This document shows positions 41,148 to 50,811 of a stretch of 64,000 nucleotides of DNA, one piece after another (the first letter of the stretch is position 1; every line of letters starts with the position of its first letter). The position numbers were made by a program, and so were the translations under genes. The stretch is from Verrucomicrobia bacterium LP2A. Lineage in GTDB: Bacteria; Verrucomicrobiota; Verrucomicrobiia; Methylacidiphilales; Methylacidiphilaceae. The stretch covers positions 930,001 through 994,000 of the forward strand of contig JAFS01000002.1 of NCBI GenBank assembly GCA_000526255.1, written 5' to 3'. The notes beneath the pieces are model-generated. The model was not told where the DNA came from, searched no databases, and worked only from the letters and a program-made list of their open reading frames with translations.

Positions 41148-42704
41148 ATGACGGCTCGCCAGCTAGCGTGGCTCGGACAGACGATTGGAGGCAAGGCATT
41201 GCCGACCGCAGTCGTCATTTTCGGGGCTTCTGGAGATCTGACCCACCGGAAGATCCTGCCGGCTCTTTACCACCTCCAGAAGAACGGTCATCTCCCAGAA
41301 GGGATGGCGATCATGGGTTTCGCGCGGCGCGAGCAATCGGAAGAGCAGTTTCGAGAGGGGTTGCGGCAGTCGCTGGAAGATTATTCCCACACCCAACCGA
41401 TCGACAACGCGGTCTGGTTAGCCTTGGAGCCGCACATCTACTACCAGAAGGGGGATCTGTCGAACGTCGAGGATTATGTTCGGTTGGCGGAACGGCTTCG
41501 GACTCTGCCGGAGGCGAGCGCTTTCGGGCAAAATCATCTCTTCTACTTGGCGACCGCTCCCAATTTCTTCCCGGTGGTCGCGGAAAACCTCGGCAAGGCC
41601 GGCCTTCATGCGCGGGAGGGAGTCGACCGGTACCGGCGGTTGATCGTGGAGAAGCCATTCGGAACCGATCTTCCCTCGGCCCGGGCGCTCAATGAGACGT
41701 TGCACCAGGTCTTTCCCGAGCACTGCATCTTCCGCATCGACCATTACCTCGGAAAAGAGAACGTTCAAAATCTCCTCTATTTCCGCTTCGGCAACTCGAT
41801 CTTCGAGCCTCTTTGGGATCGGCGATACATCGATCATGTGCAAATCACCGTGGCGGAAACGCAGACCATCGGCACCCGGGGCGTCTATTACGATATGGCC
41901 GGAGCGTCCCGAGACATGCTACAGAATCACTTGATGCAGCTCTTCACCTTGATCGCCATGGAGCCGCCCGCCTCCTTGGAGGCGGAATCCATCCGTGACG
42001 AAAAAGTCAAGGTGCTCCGGTCGGTTCCGACTCCGAGCTCCGAAGCGGTCCTGAGAAACAGCGTGCGTGCCCAATATGGTCCCGGCATCCTGGGGGGGAA
42101 GACGGTCCGCCCCTACCGGGAAGAGGATCGGGTCTCCCGCCGCTCCTTGACAGAGACCTACGTCTGCCTGCGGCTCGAGATTGACAACTGGCGTTGGTCC
42201 GGGGTCCCTTTCTATCTCCGCACCGGGAAGGCGCTCAGCCACCAGTACACCGAGATCTGCATTGTCTTCCACCGGCCTCCGTGCGTGCTCTTTGCGCACA
42301 GCCTCAAGCATATCGCTCGGAATTGGCTGAAGATCCGGATCCAGCCGAGCGAGGGGATCCACCTGCTCTTCAATACCAAGGTACCGGCGCAGCCGGTGAT
42401 CGAAGAAGCGCGGATGGACTTCTACTACCGGCGTCAGGATCACTACTTTCCGGAAGCCTACGAGCGCCTGCTCTTGGATGCGCTCATTGGGGAATCGACC
42501 CTCTTTACGCGGTCCGACGAGGTCGAGCAGGCATGGCGCATCGTCGATGCGGTGGAAGAGGCGTGGAAAGAGGAGGAGCTCGACCGGCTGCCCCTGTACG
42601 CTCCCGGCTCCATGGGGCCAGTGGAGGCGGAGGAACTCTTGCGCCGAGAGGGACGGCGATGGGGTGATCCTCCCTGCGAAGAGGAAGAAGTGGTGCGGGA
42701 GTAG
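41148..42704 (+). CDS. zwf: glucose-6-phosphate dehydrogenase
   Basis: Entry enzyme of the oxidative pentose phosphate pathway, producing NADPH. 518 residues. NADP-binding loop VVIFGASGDLTHRKILPALYHL, active-site motif CIFRIDHYLGKENVQNLLYFRFGN (the RIDHYLGKE signature) and the C-terminal WSGVPFYLRTGKALSHQYTEI. The start at 41148 gives about 15 residues before the first beta strand. It is followed 2 bp later by pgl, so NADPH production is organised as zwf-pgl. Confidence 0.95.
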   Translation: MTARQLAWLGQTIGGKALPTAVVIFGASGDLTHRKILPALYHLQKNGHLPEGMAIMGFARREQSEEQFREGLRQSLEDYSHTQPIDNAVWLALEPHIYYQKGDLSNVEDYVRLAERLRTLPEASAFGQNHLFYLATAPNFFPVVAENLGKAGLHAREGVDRYRRLIVEKPFGTDLPSARALNETLHQVFPEHCIFRIDHYLGKENVQNLLYFRFGNSIFEPLWDRRYIDHVQITVAETQTIGTRGVYYDMAGASRDMLQNHLMQLFTLIAMEPPASLEAESIRDEKVKVLRSVPTPSSEAVLRNSVRAQYGPGILGGKTVRPYREEDRVSRRSLTETYVCLRLEIDNWRWSGVPFYLRTGKALSHQYTEICIVFHRPPCVLFAHSLKHIARNWLKIRIQPSEGIHLLFNTKVPAQPVIEEARMDFYYRRQDHYFPEAYERLLLDALIGESTLFTRSDEVEQAWRIVDAVEEAWKEEELDRLPLYAPGSMGPVEAEELLRREGRRWGDPPCEEEEVVRE

Positions 42705-42706
42705 GG

Positions 42707-43387
42707 ATGGCGATTGCGGTTTTTTTGTCTTCTGATCTCGAAAGTTGGCTGAATCGCCTTACGGCTGATCTTTGGGCCATGCTCGACGAAAATCGGAAAG
42801 CCCGACGGCCCTTTTACGTCGCCCTCTCCGGCGGAACCACTCCGATCCCTCTTTACCGTTACTGGGCCAAGCTCGACCTTCCCTGGGAGAAGATCGACTG
42901 GTGGATCGGCGACGAGCGCTGGGTTCCCGTCACCGATCCGAAAAGCAACGAAGGGATGATACGGGAAAGCCTAGGTGTCGGGCCAGGGGATCGCTTCCGG
43001 TTGAGGAGTTGGCACGGCTCGGAGGATCCGTCCGAGGCGGCGAGGCTGTGCGACAGGGCCTTGCGGGAGACGCTGGGCGATCCCCCTGTCTTCGATTTGG
43101 TCCTTCTGGGTGTCGGTGAGGACGGCCATACGGCATCGCTCTTTCCCGGGAGCCCGGCATTGGAGGAACGCAAGGCTTACGCCGTCCCGAATCCCGCTCC
43201 TGAGGGAAATCTTCTCCGGCTGACCCTCACCTATCCCTGCCTCGATGCGGCTCGCTCCATCTGGTTCCTTGTCGCCGGGCGAGCCAAGGAGAAGATCGTC
43301 GAGCGCTTGGCAGCCTCCGATGCCAGACTTCCCGCCGCCCGCATCCAGGCTGTTGATCAACGGCTCTATTGGATTCATGACGGATGA
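42707..43387 (+). CDS. pgl: 6-phosphogluconolactonase
   Basis: Hydrolyses 6-phosphogluconolactone to 6-phosphogluconate. 226 residues of the glucosamine/galactosamine-6-phosphate isomerase fold. It shows FYVALSGGTTPIPLYRYW, DWWIGDERWVPVTDPKSNEGMIRE and FDLVLLGVGEDGHTASLFPG (the His of DGHTASLFPG). It overlaps the following TPR gene by ATGA. Confidence 0.94.
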   Translation: MAIAVFLSSDLESWLNRLTADLWAMLDENRKARRPFYVALSGGTTPIPLYRYWAKLDLPWEKIDWWIGDERWVPVTDPKSNEGMIRESLGVGPGDRFRLRSWHGSEDPSEAARLCDRALRETLGDPPVFDLVLLGVGEDGHTASLFPGSPALEERKAYAVPNPAPEGNLLRLTLTYPCLDAARSIWFLVAGRAKEKIVERLAASDARLPAARIQAVDQRLYWIHDG

Positions 43388-44061
43388 GAGGCTTTTCTCT
43401 CCCTTCAGGCCGTTTGGTCGCGCTCATCCTCGCCACCGCATGGGTTTTGCTTGATTGTTTTTCGGGGCGCGCCGCATCGGGCGAAAAGAAGGCGCTCTTC
43501 GCGCAGGCATACCAGGATGCGCTCGTCGCCTTTCATCGAAAAGATTGGCGGGCGGCAGAGGCGGCGGTCGGCCGTGCGCGCCAGATCGATCCTGACGATC
43601 CGCAAGGGTGGGTGCTCACGGCCCGGATCCTGCTCAAGAAGAAGGAGTACGAAGGAGCGCAGACGAATCTTCAGGAGGCGCTTCGGCGAAAGCCCCAGTT
43701 CGCACCCGCGCTGCGCGTCTCCGGGGATTTGGCTTTCGACCAGCGGCGATTTGCCGAAGCCTTTCGGCTCTACAATGAGGCTCTTCTGCGGGAGCCCGGC
43801 GACAAGAACCTCATTCTCAAGATGCTCTATTGTCAGGTGATGGTGGGTAATCTGGGAGCGGCGGAGCGCCTGCTCGCGCAAATGAGTCCGTTCGACGAAG
43901 CCAATCCGGCCTACTACTTCGGGGAGGCAGCCATTTTCCACGTCCGCGGCCGAGAGCCGAGAGATGGAAAGGATCTGTTGCAGACGGCGCGGGTGATGTA
44001 CGGCAACGACGTCTTTGCCGAGTATTTGAGCGACTATGAATTCTTATTTGCTGATCCCTGA
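43384..44061 (+). CDS. exported TPR-repeat protein
   Basis: 225 residues with an N-terminal signal peptide (about 1-31, ending near GRAAS) and about three to four tetratricopeptide repeats (for example AYQDALVAFHRKDWRAAEAAVGRARQIDPDDP, then LKKKEYEGAQTNLQEALRRKPQF). TPR proteins hold protein partners; this one is probably periplasmic. No specific partner is evident. It is cotranscribed with zwf-pgl by overlap and is followed by the tRNA gene. Confidence 0.75.
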   Translation: MRGFSLPSGRLVALILATAWVLLDCFSGRAASGEKKALFAQAYQDALVAFHRKDWRAAEAAVGRARQIDPDDPQGWVLTARILLKKKEYEGAQTNLQEALRRKPQFAPALRVSGDLAFDQRRFAEAFRLYNEALLREPGDKNLILKMLYCQVMVGNLGAAERLLAQMSPFDEANPAYYFGEAAIFHVRGREPRDGKDLLQTARVMYGNDVFAEYLSDYEFLFADP

Positions 44062-44109
44062 TAGAGTTCGTAAGCTATGCGCTTCTGCCGGAGCCGGCTG
44101 AGGCTCTCC

Positions 44110-44181
44110 GGCGGGGTAGCCAAGTGGTAAGGCCGGGCTCTGCAAAAGCCCTATGCGTGGGTTCAATTCCCACCCCCGCCT
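44110..44181 (+). tRNA. tRNA-Cys (GCA)
   Basis: 72 nt folding as a cloverleaf. Acceptor GGCGGGG / CCCCGCC with U discriminator; D arm GCC/GGC; anticodon stem GGGCT/AGCCC with loop CTGCAAA (anticodon GCA); T arm GTGGG/CCCAC with loop TTCAATT. CCA is not encoded. Confidence 0.95.
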
Positions 44182-44254
44182 CCCATCCGTTCCGCCTTCC
44201 CGATCGAGGCTTGACTCGGCCCGCGCACTTTGCGAAAGGTGAAGCGGCACTTGT

Positions 44255-44968
44255 ATGTCCTTCTACCCGGGCGGTAAGAACCACTCGCTCCCTCGGCGGC
44301 GGAGCCTTGTCGCGGCCGCTCTGCTTCTTCTTCCGGGGTGCTTGATGTTCCTGTTGGGTTGCGCGAGTGGGGGCAGATCGACCATGGGCGGGGGGGGCGG
44401 ACGCACCACGTGGGGAAGCGTTCCCTCAGGGCCAGTTCCACCGAATCGGGTCGTCAAGGTCTCGCTACAACGCCAGTCGGTCTATGTTCTCGATGGGGAT
44501 CAGGTAATCTGGGCTGCGGCGACCAACGTGGGGAAGCCTGGCCATCCAACGCCGACCGGGGCGTATCGGGTCGGCCAAAAGCTTGAACGCAAACGGTCGG
44601 GCTCATACGGCTTCTGGGTGAACGGTGGCCGAGTCATTCCTACGGAAGGCGGGGGACGTCCCGGAACCGGTTGGCGCTACGTGGGCTATCCGATGCCCTA
44701 CTGGGTAGAGTTTCTGCCGGGATATGGTTTTCATGAAGGATATGTCTGGGCGCAACCCCATACGCACGGCTGCTTGCGATTGCATGGCACCGCCGCCGGG
44801 GAATTTTATCGTCTGGTCGAGGTGGGGACTCCCGTGGAGATCCGCGCGAGTCAGCCGGAAGACAAGACGATCGGCCCGCAGATCCATCGGTTCGACGATT
44901 CCCGAGCGCCGGATCCCGCGAACAGCTTCCTGATTTCGGACGCCGTATTTTCCCAACCGTGGAATTAG
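44255..44968 (+). CDS. L,D-transpeptidase family (YkuD) lipoprotein
   Basis: 237 residues. A signal with lipobox-like LLGCASGG (about 33-40) is followed by a Gly-rich linker and a YkuD domain. The start RVVKVSLQRQSVYVLDGDQVIWAAATNVGKPGHPTPTGAYRV and the catalytic motif HTHGCLRLHGTAAGEFYRLVEVGTPVEI (His and Cys in HGC-x-R) are present. L,D-transpeptidases make 3-3 peptidoglycan cross-links or attach lipoproteins. It probably acts in the periplasm. It converges on ileS, with only 7 bp between stops. Confidence 0.87.
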   Translation: MSFYPGGKNHSLPRRRSLVAAALLLLPGCLMFLLGCASGGRSTMGGGGGRTTWGSVPSGPVPPNRVVKVSLQRQSVYVLDGDQVIWAAATNVGKPGHPTPTGAYRVGQKLERKRSGSYGFWVNGGRVIPTEGGGRPGTGWRYVGYPMPYWVEFLPGYGFHEGYVWAQPHTHGCLRLHGTAAGEFYRLVEVGTPVEIRASQPEDKTIGPQIHRFDDSRAPDPANSFLISDAVFSQPWN

Positions 44969-44975
44969 TTCCGGG

Positions 44976-47675
44976 CTACGCGGAGTTCCGCCTCGCCTGG
45001 ACGACCGAAGTGCAGCGGGGGCAGAGCGCAGGATGAGCGGGTTCGGTCTTTCCGACTTCTTCGGAATATTTCCAGCATCGAGCGCACTGACGACCTGAGG
45101 CACGCCGCACTCGGATCGCTGTCGGTTCGTCCCGGAAGAGGCGTACTTGGGAGACGATCAGGACTTCGGCGAGAAGCTCCGCGTCCGTCGGGAGGAAATG
45201 GGGAGAGTGAATCTCCACCTCCGCCTCCAAGGATTTCCCGATCTCCTTGGCCTGACGGCTGCCTTCCAATGCCTCATTCACCCCGGTTCGGAGCTCAAGA
45301 ATGCGCGCCCAGCGATCGGAGGAGGCGCCGTCTCTAGGAGCCTCCTCCTCCGGGAAGAGCTCCAAGTGGACCGAGGCGCTCTTTCCCAGAGACTGCCAGG
45401 CTTCCTCGGCCGTAAACGGGATCAGAGGAGCAGCGAGCCGGAAGAGGCTTTCCGCCATTCGATAGAGGAGCGTTTGGGATGCGCGGCGGGCGGTGCTGTC
45501 AGCGGCGTCGCAGTAGAGCCGATCCTTGAGTACGTCGATGTAAAAGGCGGAAAGCTCGGTCGAGCAGAAGCGGGTGAGCGCATGATAGACGGTCGGGAAC
45601 TCATAGCGCCGGTAGCCGTCTACGACCGTCCGAATGAGGCTGCGCAGCCGGTCGGCCATGTATCGGTCGAGCTCAGGAAACCTCTCTTCTGCGACCGAGT
45701 GTCGGGAAACGTCGAAGTCATGAAGGTTGGCCAGCAGGATCCGAAACGCGTTCCGCAAGAGGCGGTAGGTGTCGGAGATCCGCGAGAGGATCTCTTGGGA
45801 GAAGGGAACGTCATCCCGGTAGTCTTCGCTCGCCACCCAGAGTCGCAGGGTGTCCGCCCCGTAGAGCGCGACGAAGTCGGAGAGGCTCCGCGCGCCCGCC
45901 ATCTTCGCGAGCTTGCGTCCGTCGAGATCCAGGACGAAGCCGTTGGTCAGGACGGTCCGATAGGGAGCCTTGCCGCTTCGGGCGACCGAAAGCAAGAGAG
46001 ACGACTGGAACCAGCCGCGATGCTGGTCGCTTCCTTCCAGGTAAAGATCGGCCGGGAACTCCCCGCGCGGCGCAAGAACCGCCGCGTGGCTGCAGCCGGA
46101 GTCGATCCAGACATCGAGCGTGTCGGTTCCTTTCCGGAGACCGCTGGGCAGGCCGAGCTCTCGGGCCAGGCTCGCATCGTCGGTGGCGTACCAGAGGTCG
46201 GTTCCGCTGCGGGCGACCGCTCGCGCGAGCTTCCGGATCGCCTCCGGGTCGAGGAGTGCGCTCCCATCCTCCCGGTAGAACACCGGTAGCGGGATACCCC
46301 AGGAGCGCTGCCGGGAGATGCACCAGTCCCTGCGGCTTTCGACCGCGCCGCGGATGCGATTACGCGCGCGGGAAGGGATCCACTCGACTTCGTCGATCAG
46401 CCGAAGCGCCTCCGGCTGAAACGACTGGACGCGGATGAACCACTGCCGGACGGAGCGAAAGAGGATCGGGGTCTTCGATCGCCAACAGTGGGGGTAGTCG
46501 TGAAGGTAGGCCCGCTCCGACCAGAGCAAGCCCTCCGCCTGGAGCAGAGCGATGATGCGGGAATTACCCTCCCAGACGGTGAGACCCACGAGCTCCGGAA
46601 TCCCGCACTCTTGGGTAAACCGCCCGTCATCATCGACTGGGGAAAGGGGGGGGAGTCCGTGCTCCTGGCCGAGCAGATAGTCCTCCATTCCATGCCCCGG
46701 CGCGATATGGACGAAGCCGGTGCCGCTATCTTCCGTCACGAAATCAGCGGCATAGACCGATCCGGTCCGAGGCAGGAGGGGATGACGATAGCGGAGGCCG
46801 CAGAGCTCCTCACCACGCGGAAAACGGCGCACTCGGGGAGCCCTCTCGAGTCCGGGAATCACCTCCGCCCGCGCTTCCGCCACGAGGAGATGGCGTCCGC
46901 CGACGGCGTAGAGAGCGTACGGTAGGGCGGGATGGAGCGCCACAGCCAGATTGGCGGGGAGCGTCCAGGGAGTGGTTGTCCAGATCAAGAGTCTCGTGTC
47001 CTCGGGAAGGCCGTGCTCCCGGCAGCTTTCCGGCAGGAGAGGAAACTCGATGTCGATCGCCGGGTCGGTTCGCTGCAGGTACTCCACTTCGGCTTCCGCA
47101 AGGGCGGTATGGCAGCCGGTGCTCCAGAACACGGGGCGAAGTCCTTCGAAGACCAATCCCTTCTCCGCCAGGTCAGCGAAGAGAAGCAGGACTTCCGCCT
47201 CGTAGGCGGGGTCCAAGGTGCGGTAAGGCCGCTGCCAGTCTCCGAAGATGCCAAGCCGTTCGAACTGCTCGCGCTGGATGCCGAGGTAGCGAAGCGCATA
47301 GGCCGTGCACTTCCGGCGAATCGTCAGCGCATCCCGCCCCTCGGGAGGGAGGTCCGCCATCACCTTGGCTTCGATGGGAAGACCGTGGCAGTCCCAGCCG
47401 GGGATGTAGGGGGCGAAGAAGCCCATCATGTTCCGAGACTTGAGAACCAGATCCTTGAGCGTCTTGTTGAGCGCATGCCCGAGGTGGGCATTGCCGTTCG
47501 CAAACGGAGGACCGTCATGCAGGATGAACCGGGGACCCGAGCTGCGTGCCTGCAGGATCTGCTCGTAGAGATGGTCCCGGCCCCACCGTTCGAGAAGGAC
47601 CGGCTCCCGTTTGGGCAGCTCGGCGCGCATCGGGAAGGAAGTGCGTGGCAGAAGGACCGTGTCGCGGTAATCCAT
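44976..47675 (-). CDS. ileS: isoleucyl-tRNA synthetase
   Basis: Charges tRNA-Ile. 899 residues. HIGH-type motif PFANGNAHLGHALNKTLKD, GWDCHGLPIEAKVM, the CP1 editing region (WTTTPWTLPANLAVALHP) and the C-terminal zinc finger GRQCARCWKYS...LCPRC. The KMSKS loop is unusual: DGRKLAKMAGA (588-592 are KLAKM), keeping both Lys but not the Met-Ser or Ser. Otherwise it is a normal bacterial IleRS. The upstream frame opening to 47867 lies in pheS. It is 5 bp from the pheS stop, in the same transcription direction. Confidence 0.93.
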   Translation of the reverse strand: MDYRDTVLLPRTSFPMRAELPKREPVLLERWGRDHLYEQILQARSSGPRFILHDGPPFANGNAHLGHALNKTLKDLVLKSRNMMGFFAPYIPGWDCHGLPIEAKVMADLPPEGRDALTIRRKCTAYALRYLGIQREQFERLGIFGDWQRPYRTLDPAYEAEVLLLFADLAEKGLVFEGLRPVFWSTGCHTALAEAEVEYLQRTDPAIDIEFPLLPESCREHGLPEDTRLLIWTTTPWTLPANLAVALHPALPYALYAVGGRHLLVAEARAEVIPGLERAPRVRRFPRGEELCGLRYRHPLLPRTGSVYAADFVTEDSGTGFVHIAPGHGMEDYLLGQEHGLPPLSPVDDDGRFTQECGIPELVGLTVWEGNSRIIALLQAEGLLWSERAYLHDYPHCWRSKTPILFRSVRQWFIRVQSFQPEALRLIDEVEWIPSRARNRIRGAVESRRDWCISRQRSWGIPLPVFYREDGSALLDPEAIRKLARAVARSGTDLWYATDDASLARELGLPSGLRKGTDTLDVWIDSGCSHAAVLAPRGEFPADLYLEGSDQHRGWFQSSLLLSVARSGKAPYRTVLTNGFVLDLDGRKLAKMAGARSLSDFVALYGADTLRLWVASEDYRDDVPFSQEILSRISDTYRLLRNAFRILLANLHDFDVSRHSVAEERFPELDRYMADRLRSLIRTVVDGYRRYEFPTVYHALTRFCSTELSAFYIDVLKDRLYCDAADSTARRASQTLLYRMAESLFRLAAPLIPFTAEEAWQSLGKSASVHLELFPEEEAPRDGASSDRWARILELRTGVNEALEGSRQAKEIGKSLEAEVEIHSPHFLPTDAELLAEVLIVSQVRLFRDEPTAIRVRRASGRQCARCWKYSEEVGKTEPAHPALCPRCTSVVQARRNSA

Positions 47676-47680
47676 GGAGC

Positions 47681-48721
47681 TTAAGCGGGGGAGCTTTGGT
47701 TGTGGAGGAAGCGGACGTCGTTTTCGGTAAAGAGCCGGAGATCGGGCACCTCCTCGACGATCATCAATAGCCGCTCGATGCCGAATCCGAAGGCAAATCC
47801 GGAGTAGCGGTCCGGATCGATGCCGGCACCCGCAAGCACCTTGGGGTGGACCATTCCACACCCGCAAAGCTCAAGCCACTCCTTCCCCGCTTTCGATCGG
47901 CCAGGCCGGAAGCCGTCGATTTCGAAGCTCGGCTCGGTGAATGGGAAATAGTGCGGACGGAAGCGGAAGCGAGTCTCCTGACCCAGCAACTCCCCGAAGA
48001 CCAGCTCGAGCGTTCCTTTGAGGTCCTGCAGGCTCGTGTTTTCTTCTACGACGAGCCCTTCGACCTGGAAGAAGGCGATCGAGTGGGTGGCGTCGATTTC
48101 ATCCCGCCGATAGCAGCGCCCCGGAGCGAAGATGCGAATGGGCGGTCGCTGCCTCTCCATCGCCCGGATCTGCACGGGGCTTGTCTGGCTGCGGAGCAAA
48201 AGCCGACCGCCGCCACGGGATGGAGTCGCGGGGAGGAGGCTGGAATCCTTGAGGAAAAACGTATCCTGCTCGTTGCGTGCCGGATGGTCGGGAGGAGTGT
48301 TGAGGGCGTCGAAATTGTAGAATTCCGTCTCGACTTCCGGGCCGTCGGCGAGCGCGAAACCGAGCCGGTGAAAGACCTCCACGATCCGCCGCGACATGCG
48401 GGAAACCGGATGAATCGAGCCTTCGGGCACAGGACGGCCCGGAAGAGACGGGTCGAGGGCGGGTCCCCGGGGACGGGCGGGAGCCAGGGCCCTGCGTCTC
48501 TCCTCGATCGCCGCCTCGGCCCAAGCCTTGAAGCGGTTGATCGCCCGACCGGCCTCCCGTCGCCGCTCCGGGGGAAGGGTGGAGAGGGAAGCGAGCTGAC
48601 GCAGGATCTCTCCCTGCCGACCGAGGTAGCGGATGCGGATCTCTTCGAGAGCGGCTTCCGTCTCCGCCCCCCTCAGTGCGGCCTGAAGCTCGGCTTCCCG
48701 CTCTTGTATTTTCCTGTCCAC
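47681..48721 (-). CDS. pheS: phenylalanyl-tRNA synthetase alpha subunit
   Basis: Catalytic subunit of PheRS, 346 residues starting at GTG 48721. N-terminal coiled-coil tRNA-binding region (about 1-85, RYLGRQGEILRQLASLSTLPPERRREAGRAIN), then class II aminoacylation motifs: motif 1 region GPEVETEFYNFDALNTPPDHPAR, motif 2 LLLRSQTSPVQIRAM with APGRCYRRDEIDATHSIAFFQVEGL, and motif 3 GFGIERLLMIVEEVPDLR. The beta subunit gene pheT is not adjacent. Confidence 0.93.
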   Translation of the reverse strand: MDRKIQEREAELQAALRGAETEAALEEIRIRYLGRQGEILRQLASLSTLPPERRREAGRAINRFKAWAEAAIEERRRALAPARPRGPALDPSLPGRPVPEGSIHPVSRMSRRIVEVFHRLGFALADGPEVETEFYNFDALNTPPDHPARNEQDTFFLKDSSLLPATPSRGGGRLLLRSQTSPVQIRAMERQRPPIRIFAPGRCYRRDEIDATHSIAFFQVEGLVVEENTSLQDLKGTLELVFGELLGQETRFRFRPHYFPFTEPSFEIDGFRPGRSKAGKEWLELCGCGMVHPKVLAGAGIDPDRYSGFAFGFGIERLLMIVEEVPDLRLFTENDVRFLHNQSSPA

Positions 48722-48776
48722 GAATGACGCTCCTTGCTAATCCGAAATTGTCCTTCCCGATCGCGGTTTCGGTCGG

Positions 48777-50687
48777 CTACCGAGCCGGCGTTGCGCCGGC
48801 GCTCCGTTCCGAGCGTATCTCTCCGGGCGGTAGAACCGTGGGGACGGGAGCCGGATTCTTTCGCGATTCACGATGGAGGAACATGAGGAGAATGCCTCCG
48901 CAAATCAAGAGCGAGCCGACCCACTTGCAGGGCCAGCCTGGATCGTAGAGCACCTGCAGGGTGGTTTCCTGGAGATCCTGGGGGTTCCAGGATGCCTGAG
49001 AAAACTTGTAGTTACGCCCGAGCGCCGATCGCCAAAAGCCCCCCGGGAAGCTCGCCGGCGAGTTCATGTGGGCGGTTGCGACGCGGGTGGTGCCGGTCTT
49101 CGGATCCTCAAAGCGGACGGTCGCCTGAAAGTCGACGGGAGCATCGCTTCCCTCTTCCCGGGGAACAACGAACTTTTCCAGCGCAATGCGGAAGGGGAGG
49201 GATCGGCTCTCCAGCCCGTAGGCGACCCGGATGGGGATCCCCTCCACCGTGAGAGTCTGGGTCAGCCCCGAGAGAATCCAGAGTGGAGTGGATTGAGCCT
49301 TGCTCTTTGGATCCTCCACCCACCCGCGAACGCCCGAGCCGATCGCCATCGTGAAGGCCGTCCCCGGTTCTCGCTTCCGGATGACCGATTGAATCGACGC
49401 GTGAGCTTCGTAGCGGAGAACCGAGGCCTCCCAGTCGGCCCATCCCAGGGAAAAGTTCTGACCGAGGGTTGCCTTTCCTTCGGCCGAGATCTCTTCCCGC
49501 CGATTCAAGGCTCGATAGGCAATGCGGTCACCATCCGGGGACTTCCAGAGCGAAAGACCGGTTGACGCGCCTCCGCGTTCCGTCCAGCGGAGCTGCACCA
49601 GGACGGCGGGATTTTGGGGACGATCCGAAAGGGAGGTCGGCTTCCCCTCCCGCATGGCGAAGTCGGGCCAATAGTCGGTTAAGAGCGCTTGTGCGCCGCC
49701 GGGCAAGTCGAGCGCCTTGCCGATATGGGAGGTCACTTCCCAGGCGTTCTTTTGTCCCGAGGGGGAGATCGCGACCAGAAGCATCTGTCGGCTCTGCTCA
49801 TCGGGAACGAGAAAAAAGCGGTAATGGGAGGGGATTCCCTCGGCCGCATGAGTAATCGGCTGCTCGGGGGAGCGGGCGAAGACGACCTGGGCCTCATGCA
49901 CGGTCCGCCCGGGAGAGGAGACGGGCGGTTCGGAGAGCCAGTGAACCTTGGCAAGGCCGAAGAAATCCTGAGTTTGGTGGGCGGGCTCCTTTTCCAAAAG
50001 GGCGAGCAGCGTCTTCTGTCTGGCCATCCGGCTCTGCAGCAGGAGGGTGATCCCGGGTCCAGAGGAGGGATCGGAGGATGGGGCGACTTCCTCCGCAAGC
50101 GCCAAGTCCGAAGAAAAATCATCGACGACCAGCCGGAGGTCCGTTCCGGGAACCGCGAGCTTCCGTGGATGGCCGGGACGCGGACGCCAGAGCTCCGCAG
50201 GGAAGCTCACCCGGAAGATCTCCTTGCGGAAGGGGTCCTCCAGGAAAAGAGCGGTCTGATTGAGCGTGACCCGATCTTCGGGAGGCTCGCCCAGCCGCAG
50301 GTGGACAAATCCCTCGAAGCCCGCGATCCGGCCGATCATCGCCCCGGAAAGCAGCAGGATGATCCCGTAATGGGTGATGACGAACCCGAGGTGGCGCGGC
50401 TTCCAGGGGATCCGGGTCAGCGTGACCGCGAAGAGATTGAGACAGAGGAGAACGAGCCAGCCGAGGAACCAGGGAGACCGATAGACGTAGTACTGGGCGA
50501 CTGTCGAATCGAAGCGCGACTCGATCAAGGTGGCGGCGGCGCAGGCCGCAGCCAGGCTGAGAAGCAGGCCAACGGCGATGGGGAGAGAGCCCAGAGCATG
50601 GATGACCCTCCATGGGGCGGAGTTCCGCTTGCGCTCGGTGATGAGCTCCTGGCGTGCCTGATCGGAGAGGGATGTGAAGAATTTCAC
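48777..50687 (-). CDS. ResB-like cytochrome c biogenesis protein
   Basis: 636 residues, GTG start. N-terminal helices (about 30-55 LGSLPIAVGLLLSLAAACAAATL, 70-90 WFLGWLVLLCLNLFAVTL, 100-125 HYGIILLLSGAMIG) carry the ResB motif with the His of ITHYGIILLLSG. A large periplasmic domain follows and a final helix near the C-terminus (LLICGGILLMFL). In the system II pathway ResB/Ccs1 works with a CcsA/ResC protein to deliver haem to apocytochromes c. No ccsA gene is next to it. Confidence 0.85.
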   Translation of the reverse strand: MKFFTSLSDQARQELITERKRNSAPWRVIHALGSLPIAVGLLLSLAAACAAATLIESRFDSTVAQYYVYRSPWFLGWLVLLCLNLFAVTLTRIPWKPRHLGFVITHYGIILLLSGAMIGRIAGFEGFVHLRLGEPPEDRVTLNQTALFLEDPFRKEIFRVSFPAELWRPRPGHPRKLAVPGTDLRLVVDDFSSDLALAEEVAPSSDPSSGPGITLLLQSRMARQKTLLALLEKEPAHQTQDFFGLAKVHWLSEPPVSSPGRTVHEAQVVFARSPEQPITHAAEGIPSHYRFFLVPDEQSRQMLLVAISPSGQKNAWEVTSHIGKALDLPGGAQALLTDYWPDFAMREGKPTSLSDRPQNPAVLVQLRWTERGGASTGLSLWKSPDGDRIAYRALNRREEISAEGKATLGQNFSLGWADWEASVLRYEAHASIQSVIRKREPGTAFTMAIGSGVRGWVEDPKSKAQSTPLWILSGLTQTLTVEGIPIRVAYGLESRSLPFRIALEKFVVPREEGSDAPVDFQATVRFEDPKTGTTRVATAHMNSPASFPGGFWRSALGRNYKFSQASWNPQDLQETTLQVLYDPGWPCKWVGSLLICGGILLMFLHRESRKNPAPVPTVLPPGEIRSERSAGATPAR

Positions 50688-50811
50688 CCGGACGGAAGGG
50701 AAGCTTGTCGCCTATTGGGAGGCGTTTATGGTAGTCGGGAGTGCGCGGAAAAGCCAAGCGGAAATCCATTCGCCAGACAGCGACCAAGAAACCAATCCGG
50801 GGGGAAGTGCC

